A stretch of DNA of 24,400 bases from Desulfobacteraceae bacterium (GCA_022712835.1 JAFLJU010000028.1:1-24400); one strand, 5' to 3'. Positions 14,218-22,954 are shown, counted from the first letter of the stretch. The notes: generated by a model not told the origin, from the sequence alone. Numbers and translations are program-made.

Positions 14218-16782
14218 CTAAAAGTTCTCAAATTCGTCATCATCAAAGGGGATGACCTGGTCGGGCCGTACTTCTTTTGGGTTATGGGCTACCATTTTTT
14301 TATTTCTCGGATTGCTCAATTTTTTTGCCCTTGGGGGTGTGGTAACCATCCCGCGGCTTTTTTCACCCTCAACAATTTCCAGCATGATCCCAACCTGGCT
14401 GCTCAGTTCGTCTGCCTGGGAAGACAGTTCTTCCGAACCTGCTGCATTTTGTTGGACAACCGAATCCATTTCAGATACCGCTGTCGTGACCTGAGAGATT
14501 CCATCGGCCTGTTCTTTGGATGCAGAACTGATCTCGGCCACCAATGCGCCAACCTTTGACGAACTGTCTGTAACTTGTTTAAAGGCCTCATTGGTTTTCT
14601 CAACAAGTGTTGCGCCGTCACTTACCTTTTTAACTGTTTCGTCAATGAGTGCAGACGTATCCTTTGCAGCGTCTGCCGCTCTCATGGCAAGGTTTCTTAC
14701 CTCATCCGCTACAACAGCAAAACCGGCTCCGGCCTCACCCGCACGGGCCGCTTCAACAGCTGCATTCAGGGCGAGAAGATTTGTCTGGAAGGCAATTTCA
14801 TCAATGGTTTTCACAATTTTGGATGTTTCTTCACTGGCCTTGGAAATTTCCGCCATGGAGGTGGTCAATTCACCCATGGACTTGTTGGCATCCGTCACAA
14901 CCCGGTTTGCATCCTGCATCAATGTATTGGCCTGGTTTGCATTATCTGCATTACTCTTGGTCATGCTCGCAATCTCTTCGAGGGATGATGATGTTTCCTC
15001 AAGGCTGGCTGCCTGTTGGGAGCTACCTGTGGCAATCTGGCTGCTGGCCTGTGATACCTGACTGGACCCGGATCTTAAGCTGTCAATCACATCCTGAAAT
15101 TTAACTTTTACGCTGTCAAGCTCACCTGAGCTAAAGGTTTTCAACCCCTGGAAGATTGCTCTAAAAGGACGTGCCACAGAATTGGCAAGAAACAATGATA
15201 CCATCAAGGCCAGGATGATGGCAAGAATGACGCCGCCAATGATCATGCTCGTGGCATTGCTGGAGGTTTTCATGGCATTGGTTTTCCGTTCATCCATGAG
15301 CTTTTGTTCTCTGCCGGTGAACGTTCCCACCTGCTCTCTAAACTTATCAAAGTATTTCTTTCCTCTTGCTTCGGCAACAAGATCTGCCATATCGTCCATG
15401 GTTTTGGCTTCACCGATTTCTCTTCTAAGAGCGATTTGAACTTCGGTGACATCCTTCATCCAGGCTTTAATATTGTCTTTAATTTCAGATAAAAGTTTGA
15501 CCTGGGCCGGGTTATCGTTCACTTCCTGAGAAAGGGAAGCAACCAGTTCATGGAATTTTTTGTCACCGGCCTTATAAGGATCAAGAAACCCTTCTTCGCC
15601 TGCTAAAAGATACCCTCGCATACCGGTTTCCATATCCACACCTGCCGAGATAATCTCATTGGCGGTTTCAATCGCATCCCGCGTATGGGCTACCCATTCA
15701 GTTGTTTTGGCGATAAGTGCCCTATTCTCAGCCGCAGCCTTGGTCGCGTTCGTGACTTCTGCCTGGCGTTCTACATTAAGTTTTTCTTCTCGTTCAATAA
15801 AAGTGGCGATTTGCTCCCTGAGTTTATCAAAATAGACTTTCCCCTTTGCCTTTCCCACTTGGGTTGTCACTACAGTTATATCTGCAGCGCCATTGGTCAC
15901 ACGCCGCCTCAATTTTATGATGGGATCTGTCACCTTTGTTTGCCAAGTCTTCTGTGTTTTACTAATCTCTTTAAGAAGTTGGACCTGGGCAGGATTGTCA
16001 TTCACAGCTTTTGATAGTGATGCATTTAAGGCATCAAATTTCTTCTGGCCACTCTTATAAGGATCAAGAAACCCTTCTTTCCCGGCCAGTAAAAATCCCC
16101 TCATACCGGTTTCCATATCCACAGCACCTGCTAACATATCATGGGCTGATGCAATAACTTGTTTGGTATGATCCACCCATTTACTGGTTTCGGTGATTTT
16201 CTGGGCAAGCGCTTCGTTCTTTTTCATGGCCTCATCTGCTGCACTCTGGCGTTCATTCATCAGCTTTGTTTCCCTGCTGATAAACTCGGCCACCTGACCA
16301 CGGAACCTATCAAAATATGATTTGCCTTTTGCCTCGCCAACTAAATCGGCCATATCGTTCATGGTTTTGGCATCCCCGATTTGTCGCCGAAGACCAATCT
16401 GGACCTCGGTCACATCTTTTTGCCAGGCATCAATATTTGTTTTGACTTCGGAAAGAAGCTGAACCTGGGCCGGGTTATCATCCACTGTTTTAGAAAGGGA
16501 TGCCACCAGTTCATAAAACTTTTTTTGCCCGCCTTTATAGGGATCAAGAAATTCTTCTTTTCCGGCAAGTAGATACCCTCTCATGCCGGTTTCCATGTCT
16601 ACACCGGCAGCAATAATCTGGTTGGCCGTGGCAATTACAACATGTGTGTGATCCACTCTCTCATTGGTAGTTGTCAATGATCTTGTGGCATCAATGCTGA
16701 TAAAACCCAGTATCACCATCAAAACAAGTGTCACGCAACTGCCGAGGATGATTTTAAATTTTAATCCCATGTTTTTGAACAT
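14218..16782 (-). CDS. Methyl-accepting chemotaxis protein with three tandem CHASE3-like sensor units
   Basis: 854 residues. TM1 is at about 9-31 and TM2 at about 513-534. The periplasmic region between them is a 160-residue unit repeated three times: each has V-D-M-E-T-G-M-R-G (from 61, 221 and 382), then L-L-A-G, F-L-D-P-Y-K, K-K-F and D-N-P-A-Q-V. This pattern is that of CHASE3-type helical sensor domains. After TM2 comes a short, poorly conserved HAMP-like linker, then the cytoplasmic signalling hairpin with the conserved tip [16 protein letters not shown]. No NWETF-type CheR tether is present; the tail ends E-F-E-N-F after an acidic patch. SD AAGGAG is about 9 bases upstream. The gene follows cheW by 37 bases in a sigma-54-type operon. 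Confidence 0.93.
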   Translation of the reverse strand: MFKNMGLKFKIILGSCVTLVLMVILGFISIDATRSLTTTNERVDHTHVVIATANQIIAAGVDMETGMRGYLLAGKEEFLDPYKGGQKKFYELVASLSKTVDDNPAQVQLLSEVKTNIDAWQKDVTEVQIGLRRQIGDAKTMNDMADLVGEAKGKSYFDRFRGQVAEFISRETKLMNERQSAADEAMKKNEALAQKITETSKWVDHTKQVIASAHDMLAGAVDMETGMRGFLLAGKEGFLDPYKSGQKKFDALNASLSKAVNDNPAQVQLLKEISKTQKTWQTKVTDPIIKLRRRVTNGAADITVVTTQVGKAKGKVYFDKLREQIATFIEREEKLNVERQAEVTNATKAAAENRALIAKTTEWVAHTRDAIETANEIISAGVDMETGMRGYLLAGEEGFLDPYKAGDKKFHELVASLSQEVNDNPAQVKLLSEIKDNIKAWMKDVTEVQIALRREIGEAKTMDDMADLVAEARGKKYFDKFREQVGTFTGREQKLMDERKTNAMKTSSNATSMIIGGVILAIILALMVSLFLANSVARPFRAIFQGLKTFSSGELDSVKVKFQDVIDSLRSGSSQVSQASSQIATGSSQQAASLEETSSSLEEIASMTKSNADNANQANTLMQDANRVVTDANKSMGELTTSMAEISKASEETSKIVKTIDEIAFQTNLLALNAAVEAARAGEAGAGFAVVADEVRNLAMRAADAAKDTSALIDETVKKVSDGATLVEKTNEAFKQVTDSSSKVGALVAEISSASKEQADGISQVTTAVSEMDSVVQQNAAGSEELSSQADELSSQVGIMLEIVEGEKSRGMVTTPPRAKKLSNPRNKKMVAHNPKEVRPDQVIPFDDDEFENF
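15268..16662 (-). repeat. Threefold repeat encoding the CHASE3-like sensor units
   Basis: Three in-frame units of about 480 bases encode residues about 41-200, 201-361 and 362-505 of the chemoreceptor. Units 1 and 3 resemble each other more closely (shared E-V-Q-I-x-L-R-R-x-I-G and T-M-x-D-M-A-D-L-V) than either resembles unit 2, which carries [10 protein letters not shown]. Confidence 0.8.
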
Positions 16783-16819
16783 ACTTTTTTCTCCTTATTT
16801 AATAATGTTGCTTTATCTT

Positions 16820-17332
16820 TTAGGATACCGTTTCAAGCCGTGCGATTTCTTGTTGATTCAATACCTTATCTATGTCTAAAAGAATTTTTACACTGCCCTC
16901 GGTTTTTGCCATGCCAAGGATATAATCCGTATTCAGGCTGGTGCCGAATGTTGGTGTATCTTCAATATTACTCTCTTTGATATTCAAAACTTCAGATACG
17001 GCATCCACAACAATACCGATGAGTACGGTTGCTGATTCAGAATCAATTTCCACAACAATGATACAGGTTCGATCCGTATAGGGGATCTCCCCCATATTAA
17101 ATTTCAATCGAAGATCCAAAACAGGAATAACCTTGCCACGGAGATTGATCACCCCTTTTACAAAATCAGGTGTTCTGGGAACAGAGGTGATGGACATCAT
17201 ACCGATAATTTCCTTCACTTTAAGAATCCCAATCCCATATTCTTCATTTTCAAGCGTAAAGGTCAGGTATTTCCCTGTTTTAATCGTTATTGCCTTAACT
17301 GCCTGGTCCATTGTTTTTGCCGATTGATCCAT
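16820..17332 (-). CDS. cheW: CheW chemotaxis coupling protein
   Basis: 170 residues, a single CheW domain with a short N-terminal extension. The pattern is clear: Y-L-T-F-x-L-E-N-E-E-Y-G-I at the first strand, K-V-K-E-I-I-G-M, S-V-P-R-T-P-D-F-V-K-G-V-I-N-L-R-G-K-V-I-P-V-L-D-L-R (the most conserved CheW stretch), and I-G-I-V-V-D-A-V-S-E-V. CheW links chemoreceptors to the kinase CheA at the membrane. The ATG at 17332 has GGAGGG 8 bases upstream. It lies between the pseudo-receiver gene and the chemoreceptor, so this receptor is made with its own coupling protein. No cheA, cheR or cheB lies in the window, so it must plug into an array encoded elsewhere. Confidence 0.93.
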   Translation of the reverse strand: MDQSAKTMDQAVKAITIKTGKYLTFTLENEEYGIGILKVKEIIGMMSITSVPRTPDFVKGVINLRGKVIPVLDLRLKFNMGEIPYTDRTCIIVVEIDSESATVLIGIVVDAVSEVLNIKESNIEDTPTFGTSLNTDYILGMAKTEGSVKILLDIDKVLNQQEIARLETVS

Positions 17333-17356
17333 TCTTTTGGCCCTCCTTTATTGTAT

Positions 17357-17782
17357 TTAAGTCTTATCTGTCTTTATTTTGCCGGATATTTTGCCGGATA
17401 TTTTATCGGATATTTTATCGGATATTTTGGATAGAACAGCGCAAAGGTCATTATATGTTTCATTTATGATGGTGAAATATCTGGGAAAGAACTGATGGGC
17501 CAGGGATAATGTGGATTTGGAATCATCGGGTAAAACCATTATCAACTGTTTTCCATCCAATAAATCAACCAGGCTTTTTAACTCTTTTAAACCCTGACAG
17601 GAGTCGATAAATAAAATAAAAACCTCATTGTTATGGTGGGTTGGTTTCTTAAGCTTTGATTTGAATGTATTCAAAGTCTCAATGGTATGAATTTCAGTAA
17701 CATTAAACTTTTGCATTATTATTTTTTTAAAGGTTTCGCCGGTTTCCGGAGAGTCTGGGTGGATAAAAAGTATAAGGTTCAT
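17357..17782 (-). CDS. Small protein resembling a degenerate receiver domain, with a repeat tail
   Basis: 141 residues. Alternating strands and helices follow a receiver-like order: L-I-L-F-I-H-P-D (strand 1), V-F-I-L-F-I-D-S (strand 3 ending in an Asp at the phospho-site position), L-I-M-V-L-P-D-D (strand 4) and Y-F-T-I-I-N-E-T (strand 5, lacking the conserved Lys). This suggests a pseudo-receiver, but similarity is weak. The C-terminus is a K-I-S-D / K-I-S-G four-residue repeat encoded by a 12-bp tandem DNA repeat. AAAGGA lies 7 bases before the ATG. It is the first gene of the operon with cheW and the chemoreceptor, 24 bases before cheW, so a role in chemosensory signalling is likely; the function is otherwise unknown. 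Confidence 0.65.
   Translation of the reverse strand: MNLILFIHPDSPETGETFKKIIMQKFNVTEIHTIETLNTFKSKLKKPTHHNNEVFILFIDSCQGLKELKSLVDLLDGKQLIMVLPDDSKSTLSLAHQFFPRYFTIINETYNDLCAVLSKISDKISDKISGKISGKIKTDKT
17381..17428. repeat. 12-bp tandem repeat, four units
   Basis: Four units of GCCGGATATTTT or ATCGGATATTTT run head to tail: two of the first kind, then two of the second. They encode the K-I-S-D/G tail of the protein at 17357-17782 on the minus strand. Copy-number change would keep frame. Confidence 0.85.
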
Positions 17783-17840
17783 AATTCGTCCTTTATATAC
17801 ATTTTAATGGTATCTTTTTGAGTGTCGTAGGTATAGGTAT

Positions 17841-17857
17841 TACAAGTTGTGTGCCAG
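17841..17857 (-). promoter_or_regulatory. Sigma-54 (-24/-12) promoter of the chemosensory operon
   Basis: The minus strand reads CTGGCAC-ACAAC-TTGTA from 17857 to 17841, matching the RpoN consensus TGGCAC-N5-TTGCA except T for C in the -12 element. The start of transcription would fall near 17830, about 48 bases before the first gene's ATG. The gene next upstream encodes a sigma-54 activator. This is the only convincing RpoN site I found in the window. Confidence 0.7.
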
Positions 17858-18009
17858 TCCCATGAAAAATAAAAATGCTATTATTTCAGTTGGTTATGTA
17901 AATGCTATATTCTTATCTTTACGACAAGATTTCGAGAGTTTGAAGTTTATTCGGTGTTTCCATACAATAACTATTTGAAATTATATTGGTTTTTTCAATA
18001 GCGTAAAAG

Positions 18010-18050
18010 ATGTCGCAAAAGAGGGAATGTCGCAAAAGAGGGAATGTCGC
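18010..18050. repeat. 17-bp tandem repeat, 2.4 units; possible activator binding array
   Basis: ATGTCGCAAAAGAGGGA is present twice in full (18010-18026, 18027-18043), followed by ATGTCGC. TGTCGC therefore recurs at 18011, 18028 and 18045. The array lies about 170-210 bases upstream of the sigma-54 promoter start point, the usual place for enhancer sites, and just past the stop of the activator gene. The binding role is inferred. Confidence 0.5.
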
Positions 18051-18066
18051 CAGAATAACAAATTTC

Positions 18067-19467
18067 TTAAATGCCTTTTAGATTATATTGCTGTATCAGC
18101 CTGTAAAGTTGACTTTTTGAAAGGCCGGATACCTCGCAGGCTTTGTTTATATTTCCTTTATAGTCAGCTAACAGTTCATGCAGATATTCATATTTCGTTT
18201 TTTCAATATGATCTTTGAAATTTAATTGATTACCGGTATTTTTATTGGGAGGAAGGGTCATCGTCGATGTATCATTTTGGGTCGGCAATTTTAGTTTATT
18301 TCTAATGTTATAAGCCCTGATATGTCCGGGAAGATGATGTGGAAAAAGAGTGCTGCCATTGATAGCTTCACTGCGAACAAGATCAATCGTGTTGATGAGT
18401 TCCCTGACGTTCCCCGGCCACTCATACATTTGAAGTTCATCTAAAAATTCTTTGGATATTGTGTATGCCTTTCCGCTTTTAAGGTCTTCCTTGGCAGTAA
18501 GAAAATGCAGTGCAATTGTGCGTATATCATTTTTGCGATCCTTCAAAGGGGGCAGGTGAATGTTCATTGAAAATAATCTGAAGAAAAGATCTTCCCTGAA
18601 TTGTTTTTCTTTCACCATGTTCTTTAAATTACGGTGGGTCGCACAGATCAACCTGAAATCACTTTTGATTTCTTTTCTACTGCCCACCGGCCGGAATCTT
18701 TTTTCTTGAAGAACTCTCAAAAACTTTTTCTGAACACTTAGGGGAAGTTCTCCTACTTCATCAAGAAACAATGTCCCTTTGTCTGCAAGTTTCATCAGTC
18801 CTGTTCTATCAAAATCTGCACCGGTGAAAGCGCCTTTTGTATGTCCAAACAGCGTGCTTTCAACCAAATGTTCCGGCAAGACGGTACAATCAACAACGAT
18901 AAATTCTGATTGGGATTGTTTACTGTTATCATGGATGACTCTTGAGAAACGCTCTTTGCCGGTCCCGGTTTCTCCTGTAATCAAAACAGGTAATTCATTG
19001 CCAGCTGCGATTGTGATTTGCTCAAAACATTTTGATATAAGTGGGCTTTCGCCGATAATGGTACCCCTATCAATGGTTATATTTTGTACTCTGGTTTGTT
19101 TTTGCTTCCGATATTCCAATGCCCTCATCAACGAGAATTTAAACTCTTTCTGGGATTTGCTTTTCTGAATATAATCCCACGCCTTTGATTTCATGGCAAG
19201 TTCTGCACCCTCAGGATCACTGTCACCGGTCATTATAATAATTTCCGGGGCAATCGGATGTTCACGGATAACCTTAATCGCTTCAAGGCCATTTCCATCA
19301 GGAAGATTTACATCAAGAAATACAATATCAAACTGATTCGCAAAGATTACCCCCATGCCTTGTTTTAAAGATTGAGAATAACTCACCTCATAGTCCATTC
19401 TTGTGAATATCTTAACAAGGATTTTACAGATGAGCGGGTCGTCATCAATAATCAGAATTTTAATCAT
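18067..19467 (-). CDS. Sigma-54-dependent response regulator (NtrC family)
   Basis: 466 residues in three domains. The receiver (about 1-120) has Asp8/Asp9, phospho-site Asp52 (F-L-D-V-N-L-P) and Lys102. The AAA+ domain (about 137-365) has Walker A G-E-T-G-T-G-K-E at 165, the sigma-54 contact loop G-A-F-T-G-A at 212, Walker B G-T-L-F-L-D-E at 231, and W-P-G-N-V-R-E-L at 350. The Fis-type helix-turn-helix is at about 425-462 (L-S-K-S-Q-L-Y-R-L-I). All motifs needed for open-complex formation with RpoN are intact. It is 284 bases upstream of the chemosensory operon on the same strand, whose promoter is of the sigma-54 type, making that operon its likely target. No cognate kinase is adjacent on this strand; the kinase at 20740 is divergent and nearby. 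Confidence 0.93.
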   Translation of the reverse strand: MIKILIIDDDPLICKILVKIFTRMDYEVSYSQSLKQGMGVIFANQFDIVFLDVNLPDGNGLEAIKVIREHPIAPEIIIMTGDSDPEGAELAMKSKAWDYIQKSKSQKEFKFSLMRALEYRKQKQTRVQNITIDRGTIIGESPLISKCFEQITIAAGNELPVLITGETGTGKERFSRVIHDNSKQSQSEFIVVDCTVLPEHLVESTLFGHTKGAFTGADFDRTGLMKLADKGTLFLDEVGELPLSVQKKFLRVLQEKRFRPVGSRKEIKSDFRLICATHRNLKNMVKEKQFREDLFFRLFSMNIHLPPLKDRKNDIRTIALHFLTAKEDLKSGKAYTISKEFLDELQMYEWPGNVRELINTIDLVRSEAINGSTLFPHHLPGHIRAYNIRNKLKLPTQNDTSTMTLPPNKNTGNQLNFKDHIEKTKYEYLHELLADYKGNINKACEVSGLSKSQLYRLIQQYNLKGI

Positions 19468-19780
19468 TTTTTATTCTCATTTTCATTTTTTATTCGTCTC
19501 AGCCCTGAAACATCAAGTTTTGCCATTTTAAAATAAATGCGATATCGTCAAGAAAAATTGAACCCCGCTTACCGACAAGTGGGATTTGTTCAAAAACGTA
19601 TCAGGGAAATAACTTGACGCTTTAATTTTATCCAATGGGAAATAGAGTAAATCTATTCTTGGAATATGAGCGTTTAATACAAAAAACACAAGAGAAACCA
19701 TTTATTTTATATGATTTACTCGTAAAATAATATCCTACTTACGAAACTGTTAACACAATCATACCAATCCATTAAACCCG
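19468..19780. other. Intergenic region between divergent regulatory genes
   Basis: This AT-rich spacer separates the sigma-54 activator gene from the HDOD operon. It holds a modest stem-loop (CCCGCTT pairing with AAGTGGG near 19563-19583, including a G-T wobble). I see no gene, no sigma-54 site and no clear promoter for the activator gene. Confidence 0.4.
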
Positions 19781-19809
19781 TTGCTTTTAGAAAGAGCCTA
19801 TTTTATAAT
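19781..19809 (+). promoter_or_regulatory. Sigma-70-type promoter of the HDOD-kinase-receiver operon
   Basis: TTGCTT (19781-19786), a 17-base spacer and a perfect TATAAT (19804-19809). Transcription would start near 19816, giving a leader of about 60 bases. Confidence 0.6.
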
Positions 19810-19876
19810 AATCGCATTAACCTCTATAAATTTAGACTTTGCTTTATTTTAATAGGAAGCTGAGTCACAGGGAGAT

Positions 19877-20743
19877 ATGGACAACAAAGAGCTTAAAAAA
19901 AGGCTTGCCAATGTTCGCAACCTTCCCACCCTGCCCATGGTTGCCAACAATGTGATCAAATTGACCCAGGACCCTGAAAGCACGGCATTTGAAATCGCCG
20001 AAGCCATCTCCCAGGACCAGGTCCTGGCGTCCAGGGTTCTGAAAACTGCCAATTCTGCGTATTACGGTTTTCCCCGAAAAATAAATAGTATCAATTATGC
20101 TATTGTTGTACTGGGGTTGAACAACATTAAAAATATTGTTTTATCAACGTCCATCATGGGCCAGTTTCCGAAAAGTGATAAAAACCGGTTATTTGATCGC
20201 ACTGATTTTTGGAAGCACTCCTTATTATGCGGTATTCTCTGCACCAAAATTTCAGAGCATCTGGGGTTAAAAAATGCAGATGAAATGTTTATGTGCGGTC
20301 TGCTCCATGATTTTGGAAAATTGATTCTGGACAGTTTCTTTCACAAAGAATTTGTACAGGCACTGGAACTGTCAAAAACAAAAAACATCCCTCTCCTGAC
20401 TGCTGAAAATACTATATTCAGTTTCAACCATTCAGGTATTGGCGCCCTGGTGCTCAAAAAATGGAGTCTCCCATCCTCAATGGTCAAGGCCGTTGAATTT
20501 CACCATTGCCCGGATGAAAATTCAAATGCCTTTCGCATCGCATCCATTGTTCATGTGGCAGATTATCTATGCCGGAGAATAGGGATTGGCAGTGGTGGCG
20601 ACAATGTATTGCCGGAATTAAATACCAAGGCATTCAAGCTAACTGACCTGACAAGCAAAAAAATCAAAACAATGAGCATTCAGGTCAAAAAAGATTTTTT
20701 GACCGCCACCGAATTTCTCTATGAGGGGAACTCTAAATTATGA
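19877..20743 (+). CDS. HDOD-domain signalling protein
   Basis: 288 residues forming one HDOD domain. The N-terminal L-P-T-L-P (16-20), the D-x-x-L-A-S-R-V-L-K-T-A-N-S-A-Y-Y-G-F segment (47-65) and the A-I-V-V-L-G-L-N-N-I-K helix (75-86) are diagnostic. A partial HD motif, H144-D145 in G-L-L-H-D-F-G-K-L, is kept, but the full HD phosphodiesterase ligand set is not evident, as is usual for HDOD proteins. Members act as non-enzymatic adaptors in two-component, motility and c-di-GMP signalling. GGGAG lies 6 bases before the ATG. It overlaps the following kinase gene by 4 bases (ATGA), so the two are translationally coupled. Confidence 0.9.
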   Translation: MDNKELKKRLANVRNLPTLPMVANNVIKLTQDPESTAFEIAEAISQDQVLASRVLKTANSAYYGFPRKINSINYAIVVLGLNNIKNIVLSTSIMGQFPKSDKNRLFDRTDFWKHSLLCGILCTKISEHLGLKNADEMFMCGLLHDFGKLILDSFFHKEFVQALELSKTKNIPLLTAENTIFSFNHSGIGALVLKKWSLPSSMVKAVEFHHCPDENSNAFRIASIVHVADYLCRRIGIGSGGDNVLPELNTKAFKLTDLTSKKIKTMSIQVKKDFLTATEFLYEGNSKL

Positions 20744-22338
20744 AGCCAACACCCCTTGAAAAAGACCATCAATTCCTGACCCGGACCATTTCAAATCTCA
20801 CCGATCAAATTGATCTGTTTGAAACTTTTCAGGATCTTTCTTTAAAAATCATTTCCCAGTTTGATCTTAAAAATATTTGTACCGTGACCTGTGATATCAT
20901 CCAGGAAGTCATGAACTATAAATCTGCCTCTATATACCTTTTTAATAGCGATAATATAACATTTCAAAAAGCCTATCATTCCGGAGAAACAAAAAAAAAC
21001 CAGATGGCTCCCGAGTTTGATGAAAAATTGGTTTCCTGGGTCATGAATCAGGGCAGATGGACAATTCTGACCGAGTTCCAGGAAAAATCAGTCAAAGAAA
21101 TCATCAGCATTCTTCCCTTGAAAAGCCCGAGCCAGTCTTTGGGATTTATGGTCATTACAACCAAGTTTGATCCTGAGTTTTACAAACTGAAACTCAGCGC
21201 TATTTTGAACTTTTTAGCAGCCCAAACCGCGATTGCCATAGAAAATCAAAATCTGTATGTCCGGGTGAACAATTCCAATGCCTATATGACAAATATGCTT
21301 GAAAGCATCAACAATGGCCTCATGGCAGTGGACAAAAAAGGCAGGGTCACTCTGATCAATCGAAATGCCACTGCTATTTTGGGGATCAAAGAACGCAATC
21401 TTACAGGTTTCAAATATGGCGAATTTTTAACAGGTGAATTAAAAAAAGAGCTGGACAAACTTTTTGAAACCATTTTGAAAAAAGGCTTTGCCGGAGAATC
21501 CATGATTCCCCATTCGCCGTACAAAGAGATCGATATCGTAGTGGGGGTCACCCCGTCTCTTTTAACTGACAGACAAAAAAAGACCATTGGCGTTATCTTT
21601 ATCTTCAGGGATATGTCGGCTTCAAAGGAGATTGAACGACTTACCAGGCTGGATGAAATGAAATCTGAATTTGTATCCACTGTTTCCCATGAACTGCGAA
21701 CCCCCTTAAGTGTCATTAAATCTTATACCGAAGCATTAATTACCCAAGTCAAGCCGGATGATCATAAGACCAGAGAACAATTTTTATCCGTGATAGACAG
21801 CGAAACAGACCGGTTGGCCGATATTGTCTCCAATCTCCTTGATCTTTCCAGAATCGAATCCGGAAAATTCGACCTTGATATCACGGCTTTCCCCTTAGAG
21901 GAATTGATCAATTCCGTGGCCCATGTTTATCGATCCAGACGAAAAAATATCCATATCCTCACTGATTTTTCACCCAGCCTTCCCATGATTCATGCCGATG
22001 AAGGAAAAATAAAAGAGGTCCTTGTCAACCTGATTACCAATAGTATTAAATTTTCACCCACCGGCGGTACCATCAGTATCAATGTTGAAAAAAAAGGAAA
22101 TTTTTTAGTATGCAGTGTCTCTGACACCGGCATTGGTATGCCAAAAAACAAGCTGAATAAAATTTTTGAAAAATTTTTCCGGGTGGACAGTTCAGACACC
22201 TCTGCAATCGAAGGCACCGGGCTTGGCCTTTCCATTGTCAAACATATTATTGATTCCCATAATGGAAAAATTATGGTGGACAGTATCCTTGGGAAAGGTT
22301 CAGTGTTTACTTTCTATCTGCCAGTGACAAGGAGTTGA
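20740..22338 (+). CDS. Soluble sensor histidine kinase (GAF-PAS-HisKA-HATPase)
   Basis: 532 residues with no transmembrane segment. A GAF domain spans about 30-170 (F-D-L-K-N-I-C-T-V-T through A-Q-T-A-I-A-I-E-N-Q), and a PAS domain about 182-295 (M-L-E-S-I-N-N-G-L-M-A-V-D). HisKA has His317 in V-S-H-E-L-R-T-P-L. The ATPase domain has Asn430/Asn434, D-T-G-I-G at 462, F-E-K-F-F-R-V at 476 and G-T-G-L-G-L-S at 492. It should sense a cytoplasmic signal through GAF or PAS and phosphorylate the receiver encoded 3 bases downstream. Co-transcription with an HDOD gene upstream suggests the HDOD protein is part of the same circuit. The ligand cannot be told from sequence. It could also serve the sigma-54 regulator at 18067, which lacks an obvious kinase. 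Confidence 0.93.
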   Translation: MKPTPLEKDHQFLTRTISNLTDQIDLFETFQDLSLKIISQFDLKNICTVTCDIIQEVMNYKSASIYLFNSDNITFQKAYHSGETKKNQMAPEFDEKLVSWVMNQGRWTILTEFQEKSVKEIISILPLKSPSQSLGFMVITTKFDPEFYKLKLSAILNFLAAQTAIAIENQNLYVRVNNSNAYMTNMLESINNGLMAVDKKGRVTLINRNATAILGIKERNLTGFKYGEFLTGELKKELDKLFETILKKGFAGESMIPHSPYKEIDIVVGVTPSLLTDRQKKTIGVIFIFRDMSASKEIERLTRLDEMKSEFVSTVSHELRTPLSVIKSYTEALITQVKPDDHKTREQFLSVIDSETDRLADIVSNLLDLSRIESGKFDLDITAFPLEELINSVAHVYRSRRKNIHILTDFSPSLPMIHADEGKIKEVLVNLITNSIKFSPTGGTISINVEKKGNFLVCSVSDTGIGMPKNKLNKIFEKFFRVDSSDTSAIEGTGLGLSIVKHIIDSHNGKIMVDSILGKGSVFTFYLPVTRS

Positions 22339-22341
22339 TAC

Positions 22342-22722
22342 ATGGAAAATAAACAAACAATTCTAATTATCGACGATATGAAACAGATTAGGGATATTCT
22401 CTGGTTCAGCTTAAAACAAGAGGGCTATAAACCCATTCTGGCCGAAACCGGCCGAAAAGGTATTGACCTTCTGTTTTACAGTGAAGAGAAAATCGATTTG
22501 ATTCTTCTTGATGTCATGATGCCTGAAATGGACGGATTCCTGGTCCTGAAAAAAATCAGATCCTCTTTTCGTGAAGCTTCAACAACACCCATCATCATGC
22601 TGACAGCCAAGGCCCAGAAAGATGATGTCATCCGAGGCCTTCAAAAAGGAGCGAATGATTATGTCCTCAAACCATATAAATTTCCAGACCTGCTGGTCAA
22701 AATCAAAAACCTCATTGGCTGA
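22342..22722 (+). CDS. Single-domain response regulator (CheY/Spo0F-like)
   Basis: 126 residues, one receiver domain and nothing else. All active-site residues are present: Asp11/Asp12, phospho-site Asp57 (L-L-D-V-M-M-P), Thr88 (M-L-T-A-K) and Lys110 (V-L-K-P-Y). With no output domain it must act by protein contact, for example on the flagellar switch, on a phosphotransfer protein, or on the HDOD protein encoded in the same operon. AAGGAG lies upstream inside the end of the kinase gene, and only 3 bases separate the genes. It is most likely the direct substrate of the kinase at 20740-22338. Confidence 0.92.
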   Translation: MENKQTILIIDDMKQIRDILWFSLKQEGYKPILAETGRKGIDLLFYSEEKIDLILLDVMMPEMDGFLVLKKIRSSFREASTTPIIMLTAKAQKDDVIRGLQKGANDYVLKPYKFPDLLVKIKNLIG

Positions 22723-22954
22723 AACCATTTTGATCTTGGGCAGTGCCTGCCAACTACCAAAAATGCAATAAAATTAGAGGGCAATAAAATAGCTGGATAG
22801 ATTTTTTATTTTTTTTGTAGTGTATAGAGAATTCGAATGCGATGACTTGTATTTAGGCCATTGCCTATGGCATCTGTGTGGCAGTTTACGTTCTCGTTAA
22901 TCTCTAACATCTTAAAATCCTAACAATTTTTATAAAAACAATTGGATTCACAAA
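22723..22954. other. Intergenic region after the receiver gene
   Basis: I see no gene here. A weak stem (TTGGGCAG / CTGCCAA, 22736-22753) lacks a T-run, and a T-rich stretch (about 22801-22817) lies further on with no strong stem, so no clear terminator for the upstream operon can be named. Confidence 0.35.

Noticed and set aside
14252..15492. Long plus-strand open frames across the chemoreceptor gene
   Set aside because: They are antisense shadows of a highly conserved chemoreceptor signalling domain with no protein-family features or SD.
18010..18050. CRISPR array
   Set aside because: The units are directly abutting 17-mers with no spacers.
22736..22820. Intrinsic terminator after the single-domain receiver gene
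   Set aside because: The only stem is short with a bulge and is about 45 bases away from the T-rich stretch.
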